DNA from: Saturnia japonica
Lineage: Eukaryota > Arthropoda > Insecta > Lepidoptera > Saturniidae
Direction: 5' to 3'
Length of the DNA stretch: 64,000 bases
NCBI GenBank assembly: GCA_033032175.1
Contig: CM065320.1
Span: 9,796,001-9,860,000 of the forward strand
Shown: positions 35,990 to 48,570 of the stretch, piece after piece
Layout: every line of letters begins with the position of its first letter
How positions within the stretch are numbered: the first letter of the stretch is position 1
The notes under the pieces: generated by a model
Seen by the model: only the letters and a program-made list of their open reading frames with translations
Databases searched by the model: none
Told to the model about the DNA's origin: nothing
Program-made: the position numbers and the translations under genes

Positions 35990-36258
35990 GATTCCAGTTT
36001 AGGGTTGGTGTCATCTTCTCTAAGCTTACGCTGAGTAAACCCTAAGAGATATATCAAAGTGTAATGTACTTCGTAATTGTAGAAGTTAAAAAGACCTACA
36101 AAAAAGGCAGCGAGAGTATATGTCTATCTTCTAAGTAACTCCCTTATTAAGCATTTTTTTCTTTAAAATAACCGAGAGCTGGGGCGCAAGATTCGTTCTG
36201 TGTCCGATCGATGGTATTCTGAAGTCCACGTGAGCGATGCTGCGGGCACAGTTAGTAC
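35990..36258 (+). repeat. H1 repeat, 3' part
   Basis: 'taaaccctaagagatatatc', 'aataaccgagagctggggcg' and tail 'cacgtgagcgatgctgcggg' plus CACAGTTAGT. It is 5'-truncated. A tRNA-like stretch ('gtgggttcgaatccgaaatc') at about 35905 precedes it. Confidence 0.55.
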
Positions 36259-36284
36259 CCACATAAAACAGATTATACATTTAT

Positions 36285-37115
36285 CGTACTAATATTATAA
36301 ATGTAAAAGTTTGTACGTTTAGATGTTTGTAAGTTTGATACTTAATGACGCAAAAATAGCTGAACAGATTTTGTTGAAATTTGGCACAGAGATAGTTTAT
36401 AAACTGGATTAACTTTTTATTCCCGTAAAGACCCAATTCTAAAGTCCGCGCAAGATGAAGTCACGGGCAGAATCTAGTGTTCTATAAATATAAGGTTTCT
36501 TAATTATTATGTTTCGTTTATTTACCTTTTTTAAATCCATGTTGTAACTAGATAAATTAAATATATTTTTTTCGTCACCTTCATTTATTTAGTTTCACGT
36601 ACATACATAAACGATAAATCAAAATAATGTTCTAAAGAATTTTAGTTCTTCAAAAAGCATAGAAATAAACACGCGATGGCATAATATGTATATCTCCTAA
36701 GGTTGACTCGCAGTAACCATTTTATCTCCAATATAATAATTAAAAATATTACGTTATTTGCGATTATATTTTCGTCAATTTAGTAGTAATATATATCCTG
36801 ATAAATTTGTTAGTTAACTTGAGCATGTAATGTAGATTAAAATTGACCATTGCAGTTTTCCATTTAAATGAATACCGTAGAAGATATCACGAAGTCAAAA
36901 TTACGCGCGACCAAATAAATCCCTTTCAGCAAAACAGTCGCGGTTAGTTGACTGGCACTATGATGAATTGCGCGTCGCTAGCTAAGTGCACGTTTCGTAA
37001 CGATGAAGTTATGAACTATCAATACTAAAACGATAAACTATAAATTAAGCGTTTTAAACATAAAATACACCACTTTGTAAATTGTACCTCTGCGAAGCTG
37101 GGGCGGGTCGCTAGT
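36285..37115 (+). repeat. Two CTAGT-ended repeats (H3 and H4)
   Basis: 36285-36478 ends 'cgggcagaatctagtg'. 36590-37113 ends 'gctggggcgggtcgctagta' and shares many blocks with 63440-63895 ('tcctaaggttgactc', 'atgaataccgtagaagatatc', 'gatgaattgcg'). No coding sequence. Both have the CTAGT end also seen next to the Helitron helicase remnant. Confidence 0.55.
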
Positions 37116-37129
37116 ATATTTTAAGTATA

Positions 37130-38830
37130 TACTAGCTGATTCGCCGGACTTCGTGCCGCCTAACAGTCAATTAATGTCGTGTTAACTTTTAGCTAAACTT
37201 AATTTGAGATTTTAATAACCTAATAAAATGAACACAAAAAATTATTAATTGCAATCGTTTATTAGGATAATATAAAATATAATATAAAAAAAATTTCAAT
37301 GAAAGTACAAAAATCAAATATTTCAATGGCGTGTAAACTAGACATGTGATTTAATGAAGGTATGTATTTTGCTGCATTGGTTGCACTCGGGTATCCTTTT
37401 CAGTGAAGCACCTTGCTATTTACGATATTTTTCGTTTTGTTATCAGGCGCAAGAATAACTAAATCAGATGGTTTGCTGACACGTGAACATGCCACGTACA
37501 ATTGAGAAAAACATGCATTTTCTATATTCAGACCACAAACACTCAAGAATTATCCTTGTGATTTGTTAATCGTCATGGCGAATGCAAGAAGAATCGGAAA
37601 TTGAATTCGTTTAAAGTCAAAGGGTATATCGGTTGGGATAATCGGAATGAGATCTTTCTCATCTTTGAATTTTCCTTTGAGTATCGTCGCGTGAATCACA
37701 TTGATTTGTTTCCTATCACCAAACGCGTTCCATTGCATAGTTCTGGTTGGTTTAGATTTTGACCCATGATGACTACCGAGCCAATCTTCAGTTTTAAATG
37801 GTGCGGTGATAGGCCAGGCATATCCAAGACGTTGAAAAATTCAGTTGAATAGTTGGTGGCTTCGTCTTCATTTGTTCCACAGTCTATATATTATGAATGA
37901 AAGCAGAGTACCAACGATTTTATTCTGAATGACTAAGTTTAAGTCATCCACATCTTTGTTCTTAGCCGCCAAAATTGCTCTCTCACTCAACCATTTGTTA
38001 TTTTTTGTGGATAACAATGATGTTTGGGAATACTTTGTTGATGAACTCCTCTTTCGATAAGACGAAATTGCACAAATTCGGAGGCACTGAAATCAATCTG
38101 CTCGATTCGTCGAAAAGAACACGGCCATTACCGATAGTCAGCAATTGGTTGAAGAAATCTTCAGCAGATAGATCATTCATTAATGCGCAACTGTCATGTT
38201 TGCTGCCAGCTGAAGTTTCTTCACACAACGTCACTGATTTGTTGATTTGAGGCAAGCGTTCTTTCGCAACAGTCGATCTTGGCATTACTGGCAGTGTTTA
38301 GCGAAAATTGCCAGACAGTAAAATCATTCCGCCTTCAAAGCATCTCAGTAATTATCATATCTTTCATTGTTCATGCAAATGCTTCTAATGCGCGTTTGTA
38401 CACCATTGTGCATTCGTCTCAGATGATGATTTTAAATGCTACTTAAACTTTGGCCGTTGCGGAGTGTTAAAGTTAATGGAAATTTTAACGCTGAATTAGC
38501 CATACGGTATCTTTCTAACAATATGGCCGCTATTGTAGAAGAAGCAATTGCTACCGAAATGTCGGATCTCGCACAAACAGTGGCCAAAATTAATGACATG
38601 TGGAATGTCTTCGCAGTTCTACCGGTGGCATCCAGGGAAAATAAGCCACCATTTATATCATCAATTGCCTCCATTAATGTATCATAGAATTACTTCTACA
38701 CGATTCTTCAGGGGTACATTCGTGTGAACAGATAGGTCTAATTCATGTCGATCATATACACGTTCTCGTGCCAATTCTCGATTAAATGCGTCATTTAAAG
38801 TCAATTGGACATAGGTCGAAACTATAGAGT
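37130..38830 (-). pseudogene. Decayed Helitron: C-terminal part of the Pif1-like helicase
   Basis: Minus-strand fragments follow the order of a Helitron Rep/helicase C-terminus. 38674-38432: helicase motif I in GGLFSLDATGRTAKTF, where the Walker A glycines are altered. 38285-37998: KERLPQINKSVTLC and VLFDESSRLISVP. 37738-37550: RKQINVIHATILKG, IPFDFKRIQFPILLAFAMTI and the final motif INKSQG. Then QLYVACSRVSKPSDL and the end DNKTKNIVNSKVLH near 37400. Several stops and frame changes separate them. Downstream on the same strand, 'ggcgaatcagctagt' at about 37133-37150 is a plausible CTAG terminus. The replication-initiator (HUH) domain is absent. Confidence 0.8.
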
Positions 38831-38929
38831 TTCAGATATAATTCAAAAAATATATATTTAGGAATCAGCTTTCAACCCATGTTTATACACCCATTATTGA
38901 TGAATTTTCACAAATGCTTATACACGTAT

Positions 38930-39480
38930 TTAATTATACTAGCGGTCGCCCAATTATCGAAATTCAACCAGTGACTTTTTAATCATAGACAATTTTCTGT
39001 TTGACATTTAAAAAATGAATATTTTGTCAATATTTGAGGGGGGGGGGTCTAATAAGGGTACTGATAAGGTTAGAAATCGCAGAATTAATTAATATAATTT
39101 AATATATTAGTAACATATATTATAGATACATTTTAGCTTTCTGCACTCCTTCTCCATATAAACTTTAACCATACCAAATATCACAGTCTTCCGTGAACGC
39201 AATACGCTTAAAAAGGGGTAGAAAGTTCTTGCTTTACGTATTAATATAATGTTTTATTAAAAAGTCTAAGTACTAAATTTCAAGTCAAAAAACAATGTTT
39301 TTCACCCAGCCCAGTATATACTTTCAACCCCTATTTTAAACACTTAGAAGTTGAATTTCTCAAAATTAGTTCTTAGCGAGCGTCTTCAACGGAAACGAAG
39401 TAAATGCTAAATTTCAAGTCAATTGCACCATAGTTGCTCGTGATGAGTGAGTGCGTTTTCGCTTATATGTAATATAGATA
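38930..39480 (-). repeat. CTAGT-ended repeat shared with the ZnT intron
   Basis: Begins 'actagcggtcgcccaattat' and shares several blocks with 15985-16617. A run of nine G at about 39043 interrupts it. No coding sequence. Confidence 0.5.
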
Positions 39481-41146
39481 TAGATAAGATGAGATATTTT
39501 ATGAGTAAATTTTTTCGATATTTTAATAGTCATTCTGCTATTCGGGTGGAGACAAATACAACAAATCAGAGATCATTTAGATCGGTCCAGCCGTTCTTGA
39601 GTTATAAATGGTGTGACTAACCCGACTTTGCTTATATCTGCTCATTTGGACGTAAGCGCGACTGCTAGATTGAGGTCCTGGTTTCGATTCCCAGTTCGAG
39701 CAAAGTGCTATCACGTTTTTTTTTTATAAAAAACTTTTTAATTCTCCATGGCTTTCTTTGGTTTGTCATATTATTATATTGTTAGTCTCTGTGTCCTGGC
39801 TGTCATCTCTTAGTGGAAAATCTCACGTATGATTCGGTTGTCAATGGGGATAACAGTCTGTGGGATAACTTTTGTAATTTCTCTGGTCTGATTAAGACCT
39901 GTTTTCTTACATGCTGAACAAAAAATAAGAATATCCATCAAGCATTAACCTGATTCCTGGTTGTGAGGATTCTAAAAAGTCCAGTAGCATTGAGTTACAT
40001 TAAAAAAAAGTGTTTTTATAGAACGCACTATAATATTAAGATAATAGTTGTTTTACGCAATATAATTCTTCAGTTTGTTTACCAGCTTATATTATAAGTC
40101 AAGTACGTTTTTCGTAATTGGGACATAGATATCGATTTAATCCTTTGTTATTTCGTTTCTCGAATATGTATTTAACAAGTCAAAGTGATGGATTATAAAT
40201 GTTATTTAAATATACTTTCACAGGTAGGTACTGAAGGGAATTATGATTTGATGGGGACCCTCAAATAAACAGGGTTTCTTTGGTAAAATAATCAGATAAA
40301 AAATGTGGTATAGGAAGAAATTTTAAATTAGACTTAGACTGAGTAGTAGGTACTGTCTATCGATCTATCTATATAAATATAATGTTAGAGATTTGCCGTT
40401 GTGCGCGCATCAAGTAGTGTACAGACAGAGATGAACAAAGCGAACGAAGATTTAGAGTGGGCGTGGCCGATCAACACTGCACGCTGCCCGTGCTCATGGT
40501 TTTTTTACTCAAAACTACTGGATAGATTTTCATTAAAAAAAAATTGTTTTACTCCTTAGATATTTGGTCATTAAAAAATATCACGATGTCTTTATAAACA
40601 ATAATTCTGTAGTTAAAGAGTGCAGAGTCGCAGGCACAGCTAGTTAAAAAAATGGAATAACTCTCCTTCTGTTCAGAATCGGGTAAAAAAGTAGGGAGAT
40701 ATTGCAGTTGCAAAATTTGTGTACATTGTATTAAAAAAAACAATCAGGCATATATAAGTAATTAATATTATAATTGTAGAAGTATTTGAAGTATCATTTC
40801 AATTATGATTACTATACATATAATTGTGCAAATGAAAGTAATTATGAAGTTACATGGGAGTGAAACTTCACCCTCGTTCATAGTACGTATCCGCCAATTA
40901 TAATATTTCAGAATGCTCTTCAAAAAATGAAAATTATTATGTATCAATAGATAAGACTAAGAAGTATTACTAATTAACAAGATATAAGATATACGAGCTT
41001 TATCAATATTTCCCTTTAAGTTTTTAATATTATTTTACAATATCTACAGTTTGGGATATATTTTTTATAACTGAGATCTAGTCTATCGAGTTTGATAATA
41101 TAATATTTCTCAAATAGATATTCAGAAGTTTAAAATAAGCCATTTA
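39481..41146. other. AT-rich intergenic sequence before the duplicated arrays
   Basis: Contains a tRNA-like SINE fragment at about 39645-39705 (box B-like 'ggtttcgattcccagttcg'). Nothing else identified. Confidence 0.45.
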
Positions 41147-42512
41147 CGCTGGGAGGTCCAAAAGTTCGTGGAATGGAGGGGATGAAGTGGGGATAGAGGC
41201 GCTTGCTTAATGTCATACTAATTGGGGACTCATCATTAGCATATAAATTGAGTTTCAGCCCTATAGCGTCCTCCAAGTTCGGTGAAGCTGTAAAAGGTGC
41301 AGCGGCTTCAGGGCCTCTAAGACTAAAAAAAAACCTATTACGTCATTCGTTTACGAACACTCGCCTGCTAAACCAGTTAATCCGGAAGAAAACTGAAACT
41401 ATGGAGAAAATTAAACACCGTGCTGTGATAAAATTCCTTACCAAGTAAGGAAAGAACCATCAGACCATATTGAATGAAATGGGAACCATATATGGGGAGC
41501 AGTGCCTCAGTAAATCAATAATTTACAAGTGGCATGGTCTTTTTAAACATGGTCGAGAGTCGATTGAAGACGACCCTCGCTCAGGAAGGTCAGTTGAGGC
41601 CACCATATGAGACATCGTCGAAAAAGTGGAAACAATTGTACCGGAGGACACGCGTTTGAAGAAAAAACAGTCATCTGCATTGATTGGAGTATCAGATACC
41701 ACCATTTTGCGAATTCTACATGATCACCTGGGTATGACAAAAGTCAGTGCAAGACGGATACCGAGAATGCTCACGCCGCTTCAGAAACAGCAGCGTGTCG
41801 ATGCGTCAAAACAATTTTTGGAGTTGTGTGTAGACGAACTAGCACAGATTTTGGAGCGGATTGATACCGGAGATGAAACATGGGTTCATCACTTTGAGCC
41901 TGAGACCAAACAAAAGTTCATACAATGGCATAAAAAGGGGACACCACCGCCAAATAAATTCAAAGTGTCGGAGTCGGTTGAATGTTGATGGCTATTGTTT
42001 TGGAATGTGAGGGGATAATACTGATTGATTACAAAGAAAAGAGAAAGACCATAACCGGAGAATACTACAAAACGATACTAGAAAAATTAAAGAAGGTTAT
42101 GAAGGAAAAACGTCGAGGAAAATTGACCAAAGGTGTGTTGCTCTTGCCAGACAACGTGCCGGTTCACAAGAGCAGAGTTGCCATGGCTGCTTTGCACACG
42201 CATGGCTTCGAATCACTAATTCACCCACCCTACAGTCGAGATCTGGCCCCAAGTGGTTTTTATTTTTGTCCCAATTTAAAAAAAAGGCAAGTGGAAGGCA
42301 ATTTTCCGACGACAATGGGGTAAAGGAGGCAATTTTGGCTTATTTTGAGGTCAAAAGATAAAAAACATTTTTACGATGTTATACAAAAATTAATTCATAG
42401 ATCTAATAAATGTATTCAGCTTAAGGGTGATTATATTGAAAAGGAAAAATAGATTTATTGTTTCATTTTATTTAAAACCTTTCCATTCCACGAACTTTTA
42501 GACCTCCCTTCG
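41147..42512 (+). pseudogene. mariner transposon with dead transposase, copy A (both ends present)
   Basis: Terminal inverted repeats: gggaggtccaaaagttcgtg at 41151 and its inverse ending at 42508, inside TA dinucleotides (41145-41146 and 42513-42514). The transposase starts at Met 41401. It has the N-terminal HTH, the WVHHFEPETKQ block with the first catalytic Asp (IDTGDETW), and the second Asp in LLLPDNVPVHKS. Lesions: TAA after FLTK (41447), TGA after EATI (about 41608), a frameshift near 41985, and the third DD34D Asp changed to Gly (APSGFYF). It is inactive. A family G fragment with A tail (about 41221-41336) sits in its 5' leader. Confidence 0.9.
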
Positions 42513-42605
42513 TACGTTGAAGATAAGTTATCATCGCATTTTCTGTAGACATACCTGCTAGTAACTAATTTATTACACGACTGTCTGGTACAAATTTCTT
42601 AGTGC

Positions 42606-42632
<27 letters not shown>
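42606..42632. repeat. (TA)n microsatellite, unit A
   Basis: Longer than the equivalent tract at 45937-45959 in unit B, a length difference between the two copies. Confidence 0.9.
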
Positions 42633-42636
<4 letters not shown>

Positions 42637-43419
42637 TACATCTTATAGGTATAAAGAAAACAAAGTATATCGAATTAAACTAAATAAAATATTGAAAAGA
42701 AAACAAAAACCCGACTGCAACAACAAAAACACGACTTTTTTAGAGACGTCATACTTAAAAATTATATAGCCTATGTCACTCCTACAAATAACAGGAATCT
42801 AACGACACTATGCTATACTAAATATGCTAAATAAAATCCTTAAGTCGTATAAGCTACAGAGCGTGCCAAAAATACATACTCTCGAAAAACATAACCCTCT
42901 TTTTCGCAGTTGGGTAAAAATGATTAAAGCATATTCTCCAAAATTGTGGCGAAATTTGTAGTTGGAGGAGAACAAAATTTTTTTTAGCAATTTTATATTT
43001 AATCATATTTACGAATGGTGGACTACCCTACTTTTCGGAAGCCTATTTACTGCTGTTGGCCCGGTTTTCAGAAAGATATTTCCTATTCGGTAATGTTAAC
43101 ATTCATGGTTATGTGAAATGGTGATATGGTAATGAGATGGTCGATGTGGTAATGTGATTTTACGGTCGGGTCTTCAGTTCTTTAAGATCTAACGTACAAA
43201 TAGGATCAAAAACTCAACTTTTAAACTCATGGAGGAGAGGCGTGAAATGATTCTGCATTCTTCAGGTGATGTGTGTACGTATAAGAAGCTCAATAGGCGC
43301 ATCTCCAAACTATTTAATGGTCACGTACGCCAATTTAATAGCGATCCTGTCAAACGTATCCTTATCTAATCCTATCTAAGCCTTAGATTCTAAGGCAATG
43401 GAACGAAACAAAGTGTTAG

Positions 43420-44110
43420 CAAGAAATCTGTTTATTGGACAAAGCCAACTAACAAAGCTGAAGTCCTGCGACATTATGATATTATCATCCAAACCTGAAC
43501 TTTTGACAGTGATCTATGGACGTCAACGCAGAATCCCGTTACGAATCAAGGTAAACATCGAAGATCTAGATTAACCCGTGTAGGACCAGGCACTATACCG
43601 AAGACATACTGAACCTTGTACGAGATTAGTATGACGCTCAAAGAGGTTAAAAAAATCAAAGCTGCCCGGCTGAACTCTTTGCTTAGCATTAGTGGACTAT
43701 AAAAAAACCTTCGATTCAGTCGAAACTTTGTATTAAAACGCCAATATGCCAGTCTGACTGTGGGACCCGACTTTTAAAGTCCTATCATTTTGCAGTGAAG
43801 AGTCACACAAGGGGGCGATATGTCTCAAAAAGTGTTCACCGCTGCATTGGAAGATGTTTTCAAGGTTCTGGAAAGGGAAGGGTTACGCATCAATATAAAC
43901 GGCGAAGAAATCACTCACCTACGGTTTGCCGACGACATAGTAATCATAGCTTAGACTACTTAGGGCCGAAGAGTTCTCAGGTAGCGAGCAAATATCGGAA
44001 GATGCAGCGTAGAGAGACTCGGTACAAGGTGTAGCAACAACCTGGTGAAGGTTGCGGGTATACCTTGGATGTGAGTAGCTCAGGATCGATCATTGTGAAT
44101 GACTTTTGGA
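43420..44110 (+). pseudogene. RTE-type LINE reverse transcriptase fragment, copy in unit A
   Basis: Broken plus-strand frames show RT blocks in order: LKEVKKIKAA (about 43643), VDYKKTFDSVE (about 43693-43727, motif A), then SQKVFTAALEDVFKVLEREG and LRFADDIVIIA (about 43820-43950, with the FADD catalytic motif) followed directly by a stop. These match RTE-clade LINE polymerases. Several stops, no endonuclease. It is dead. Confidence 0.75.
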
Positions 44111-44555
44111 GGAGGCATAATATGTCTATTAGTCAACGTCTTTCGACTTAATGGGTGGATGGAATATTTGATTAAACAACTAGATAATGTACTTTTGTGT
44201 TTTTTTCTATTAAAAATTGTTGGTGACGAATTATGTTTTTTTTTTTTTAAATATTTTAGCTTAGACTTACTGTTATAAAAACCACTTGAATATTATAAAC
44301 TTGTTTCATAGTTAAGTTATAATTAAAAAACAATAAAAATCACATACCCATGGTTTAGAGTACCGTATTTACAACCATCACAATTTTGTGCATACGGTGA
44401 TGTAAGGGTGGTTATGGTAATGTGAACATTGCTTGCGTAATTCAATAAAACTATCATTTTATTTTACTTTATTTTTGTTGGGTTCGCGTCACTTCCACTC
44501 TGCGTGAGGGCGGGGTGGGCGTGACACTTCCCGGTTTGGACGAGCGATTTTATTT

Positions 44556-45843
44556 ACTAATTGGGGACTCATCATTAGCATATAAATTGAGTTTCAGCCC
44601 TATAGCGTCCTCCAAGTTCGGTGAAGCTGTAAAAGGTGCAGCGGCTTCAGGGCCTCTAAGACTAACCTATTACGTCATTCGTTTACGAACACTCGCCTGC
44701 TAAACCAGTTAATCCGGAAGAAAACTGAAACTATGGAGAAAATTAAACACCGTGCTGTGATAAAATTCCTTACCAAGTAAGGAAAGAACCATCAGACCAT
44801 ATTGAATGAAATGGGAACCATATATGGGGAGCAGTGCCTCAGTAAATCAATAATTTACAAGTGGCATGGTCTTTTTAAACATGGTCGAGATTCGATTGAA
44901 GACGACCCTCGCTCAGGAAGGTCAGTTGAGGCCACCATATGAGACATCGTCGAAAAAGTGGAAACAATTGTACCGGAGGACACGCGTTTGAAGAAAAAAC
45001 AGTCATCTGCATTGATTGGAGTATCAGATACCACCATTTTGCGAATCCTACATGATCACCTGGGTATGACAAAAGTCAGTGCAAGACGGATACCGAGAAA
45101 GCTCACGCCGCTTCAGAAACAGCAGCGTGTCGATGCGTCAAAACAATTTTTGGAGTTGTGTGTAGACGAACTAGCACAGATTTTGGAGCGGATTGATACC
45201 GGAGATGAAACATGGGTTCATCACTTTGAGCATGAGACCAAACAAAAGTTCATACAATGGCATAAAAAGGGGACACCACCGCCAAATAAATTCAAAGTGT
45301 CGGAGTCGGTTGAATGTTGATGGCTATTGTTTTGGAATGTGAGGGGATAATACTGATTGATTACAAAGAAAAGAGAAAGACCATAACCGGAGAATACTAC
45401 AAAACGATACTAGAAAAATTAAAGAAGGTTATGAAGGAAAAACGTCGAGGAAAATTGACCAAAGGTGTGTTGCTCTTGCCAGACAACGTGCCGGTTCACA
45501 AGAGCAGAGTTGCCATGGCTGCTTTGCACACGCATGGCTTCGAATCACTAATTCACCCACCCTACAGTCGAGATCTGGCCCCAAGTGGTTTTTATTTTTG
45601 TCCCAATTTAAAAAAAAGGCAAGTGGAAGGCAATTTTCCGACGACAATGGGGTAAAGGAGGCAATTTTGGCTTATTTTGAGTCAAAAGATAAAAAACATT
45701 TTTACGATGTTATACAAAAATGAATTCATAGATCTAATAAATGTATTCAGCTTAAGGGTGATTATATTGAAAAGGAAAAATAGATTTATTGTTTCATTTT
45801 ATTTAAAACCTTTCCATTCCACGAACTTTTAGACCTCCCTTCG
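44556..45843 (+). pseudogene. mariner transposase, copy B (5' end missing)
   Basis: It carries the same TAA, TGA, frameshift and Asp-to-Gly lesions as copy A, and the 3' inverted repeat ending at 45843, but no 5' inverted repeat. It differs from A at a few codons (for example RIPRK against RIPRM, FEHETK against FEPETK). Shared lesions show it arose by DNA duplication of a dead element, not by transposition. Confidence 0.9.
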
Positions 45844-46749
45844 TACGTTGAAGATAAGTTATCATCGCATTTTCTGTAGACATACCTGCTAGTAACTACT
45901 TTATTACACGACTGTCTGGTACAAATTTCTTAGTGCTATATATATATATATATATATATGTGTTACATCTTATAGGTATAAAGAAAACAAAGTATATCGA
46001 ATTAAACTAAATAAAATATTGAAAAGAAAACAAAAACCCGACTGCAACAACAAAAACACGACTTTTTTAGAGACGTCGTACTTAAAAATTATATAGCCTA
46101 TGTCACTCCTACAAATAACAGGAATCTAACGACACTATGCTATACTAAATATGCTAAATAAAATCCTTAAGTCGTATAAGCTACAGAGCGTGCCAAAAAT
46201 ACATACTCTCGAAAAACATAACCCTCTTTTTCGCAGTTGGGTAAAAATGATTAAAGCATATTCTCCAAAATTGTGGCGAAATTTGTAGTTGGAGGAGAAC
46301 AAAATTTTTTTTAGCAATTTTATATTTAATCATATTTACGAATGGTGGACTACCCTACTTTTCGGAAGCCTATTTACTGCTGATGGCCCGGTTTTCAGAA
46401 AGATATTTCCTATTCGGTAATGTTAACATTCATGGTTATGTGAAATGGTGATATGGTAATGAGATGGTCGATGTGGTAATGTGATTTTACGGTCGGGTCT
46501 TCAGTTCTTTAAGATCTAACGTACAAATAGGATCAAAAACTCAACTTTTAAACTCATGGAGGAAGGCGTGAAATGATTCTGCATTCTTCAGGTGATGTGT
46601 GTACGTATAAGAAGCTCAATAGGCGCATCTCCAAACTATTTAATGGTCACGTACGCCAATTTAATAGCGATCCTGTCAAACGTATCCTTATCTAATCCTA
46701 TCTAAGCCGTAGATTCTAAGGCAATGGAACGAAACAAAGTGTTAGCAAG

Positions 46750-47440
46750 AAATCTGTTTATTGGACAAAGCCAACTAACAAAGCTGAAGTCCTGCGACAG
46801 CATGATATTATCATCCAAACCTGAACTTTTGACAGTGATCTATGGACGTCAACGCAGAATCCCGTTACGAATCAAGGTAAACATCGAAGATCTAGATTAA
46901 CCCGTGTAGGACCAGGCACTATACCGAAGACATACTGAACCTTGTACGAGATTAGTATGACGCTCAAAGAGGTTAAAAAAATCAAAGCTGCCGGCTATGG
47001 TAAGCTATAACAGGAGACTGAACTCTTTGCTTAGCATTAGTGGACTATAAAAAAACCTTCGATTCAGTCGAAACTTTGTATTAAAACGCCAATATGCCAG
47101 TCTGACTGTGGGACCCGACTTTTAAAGTCCTATCATTTTGCAGTGAAGAGTCACACAAGGGGGCGATATGTCTCAAAAAGTGTTCACCGCTGCATTGGAA
47201 GATGTTTTCAAGGTTCTGGAAAGGGAAGGGTTACGCATCAATATAAACGGCGAAGAAATCACTCACCTACGGTTTGCCGACGACATAGTAATCATAGCTT
47301 AGACTACTTAGGGCCGAAGAGTTCTCAGGTAGCGAGCAAATATCGGAAGATGCAGCGTAGAGAGACTCGGTACAAGGTGTAGCAACAACCTGGTGAAGGT
47401 TGCGGGTATACCTTGGATGTGAGTAGCTCAGGATCGGTCA
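46750..47440 (+). pseudogene. RTE-type LINE reverse transcriptase fragment, copy in unit B
   Basis: Same RT blocks as in unit A. Here the AAGYGKL continuation (about 46990) is present, which unit A has lost by a 24-bp deletion. B is therefore closer to the ancestral sequence at this point. Confidence 0.75.
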
Positions 47441-47934
47441 TTGTGAATGACTTTTGGAGGAGGCATAATATGTCTATTAGTCAACGTCTTTCGACTTAAT
47501 GGGTGGATGGAATATTTGATTAAACAACTAGATAATGTACTTTTGTGTTTTTTTCTATTAAAAATTGTTGGTGACGAATTATGTTTTTTTTTTTTTAAAT
47601 ATTTTAGCTTAGACTTACTGTTATAAAAACCACTTGAATATTATAAACTTGTTTCATAGTTAAGTTATAATTAAAAAACAATAAAAATCACATACCCATG
47701 GTTTAGAGTACCGTATTTACAACCATCACAATTTTGTGCATACGGTGATGTAAGGGTGGTTATGGTAATGTGAACATTGCTTGCGTAATTCAATAAAACT
47801 ATCATTTTATTTTACTTTATTTTTGTTGGGTTCGCGTCACTTCCACTCTGCGTGAGGGCGGGGTGGGCGTGACACTTCCCGGTTTGGACGAGCGATTTTA
47901 TTTAGCCGAATGCCCGTCTCGTAGAGACTGACTA

Positions 47935-48020
47935 TACTGTTAGCCTTAGGGGCCCTGAAGCTTCTGACGGCCTTTACAGCTTCAATGGACTTGGGGGCGA
48001 GCGCTTAGGGCACTCAGCCG
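47935..48020 (-). mobile_element. Family G fragment (3' end only)
   Basis: Reverse of the family 3' block: 'ctgttagccttaggggccct', 'ggcctttacagcttcaatgg', 'gggggcgagcgcttagggca'. No TSD could be seen. It repeats at 50966-51051 in unit C2. Confidence 0.65.
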
Positions 48021-48082
48021 TTATAGTAAAAAAAGTTCCCAAAGTCCCAACATAATAACTTATTAGACACAAATCACACAGA

Positions 48083-48193
48083 AATATTACACGATTTCAT
48101 CCGTGTTAATTTTATACAACAAACCTCGCAACGCATCCGTGTAGGTAATTTTTTATACTTTGTGTAAAACTATCGACATTTTTATGAGGAATT
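48083..48193 (-). repeat. H2 repeat, left half (split by the LTR composite)
   Basis: Reverse of the H2 tail ('acgcatccgtgtaggtaatt', 'actatcgacatttttatgag'). The other half resumes at 50106 ('tctatgttactcgctgatac'). The intact copy at 35450-35722 shows the two are contiguous in an uninterrupted element. Confidence 0.65.
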
Positions 48194-48570
48194 TGTAGCT
48201 GCTACCAAGCTAAATATTATCAATCACAAATACGATCTCATCCTTGCGTTAAGCACATGCGAACCTACCGCATTGAGGAAGCGCTCCACAGGATGCCACC
48301 CGGAAGACTAGCGCCGATACTTCGTCTTCACAATAGCGCAACATTAATAACGCAATAAATAACGAAAGGGATCGGCCGAGAACAATACCCCAAGCGGACG
48401 CTCCTCGGCACCATGGCGCTCGACCCGCTACCGCATCTTTTGGGCTACGACATCTATTGTCCACACTGCATTGTCCACACTGCATTGACCACACGCAAGC
48501 AAGGAACAAGGGACCGGATTCTCCCACTCTGACAGACACATATGTTCGGTTAGAAAGACCCGAACATTTT

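Larger units (their letters stand above)
41217..44555. repeat. Tandem duplication 1, unit A (about 3.34 kb)
   Basis: The sequence from 'actaattgggg' at 41217 to 'gcgattttattt' at 44555 repeats at once as unit B. It carries most of the mariner, an (AT)n tract, an RTE-like fragment, and the leader of the GC-rich 'cgtgagggcggggtggg' block. Differences from B are few: a handful of substitutions, the (AT)n length, and 24 bp missing from A near 43668. Confidence 0.9.
44556..47904. repeat. Tandem duplication 1, unit B (about 3.35 kb)
   Basis: Same content and order as unit A, offset 3339 bp at the left junction. The A/B junction reads 'gattttattt/actaattgg', and unit B ends 'gattttattta/gccgaatg'. 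So the mariner 5' inverted repeat is not present in B. Confidence 0.9.

Noticed and set aside
37975..38687. Plus-strand ORFs of 83-91 codons
   Set aside because: Antisense shadows of the Helitron helicase remnant, whose motifs read on the minus strand.
43795..44034. 79-codon ORF (and 47143-47382)
   Set aside because: Out-of-frame reading of an RTE reverse transcriptase fragment, which in the correct frame shows FADD.
44391..44540. Repeated GGTAATGTGA-like words near 43090 and 44391 as possible satellite or CRISPR-like array
   Set aside because: Only a few irregular, non-spaced copies; no constant repeat/spacer structure.
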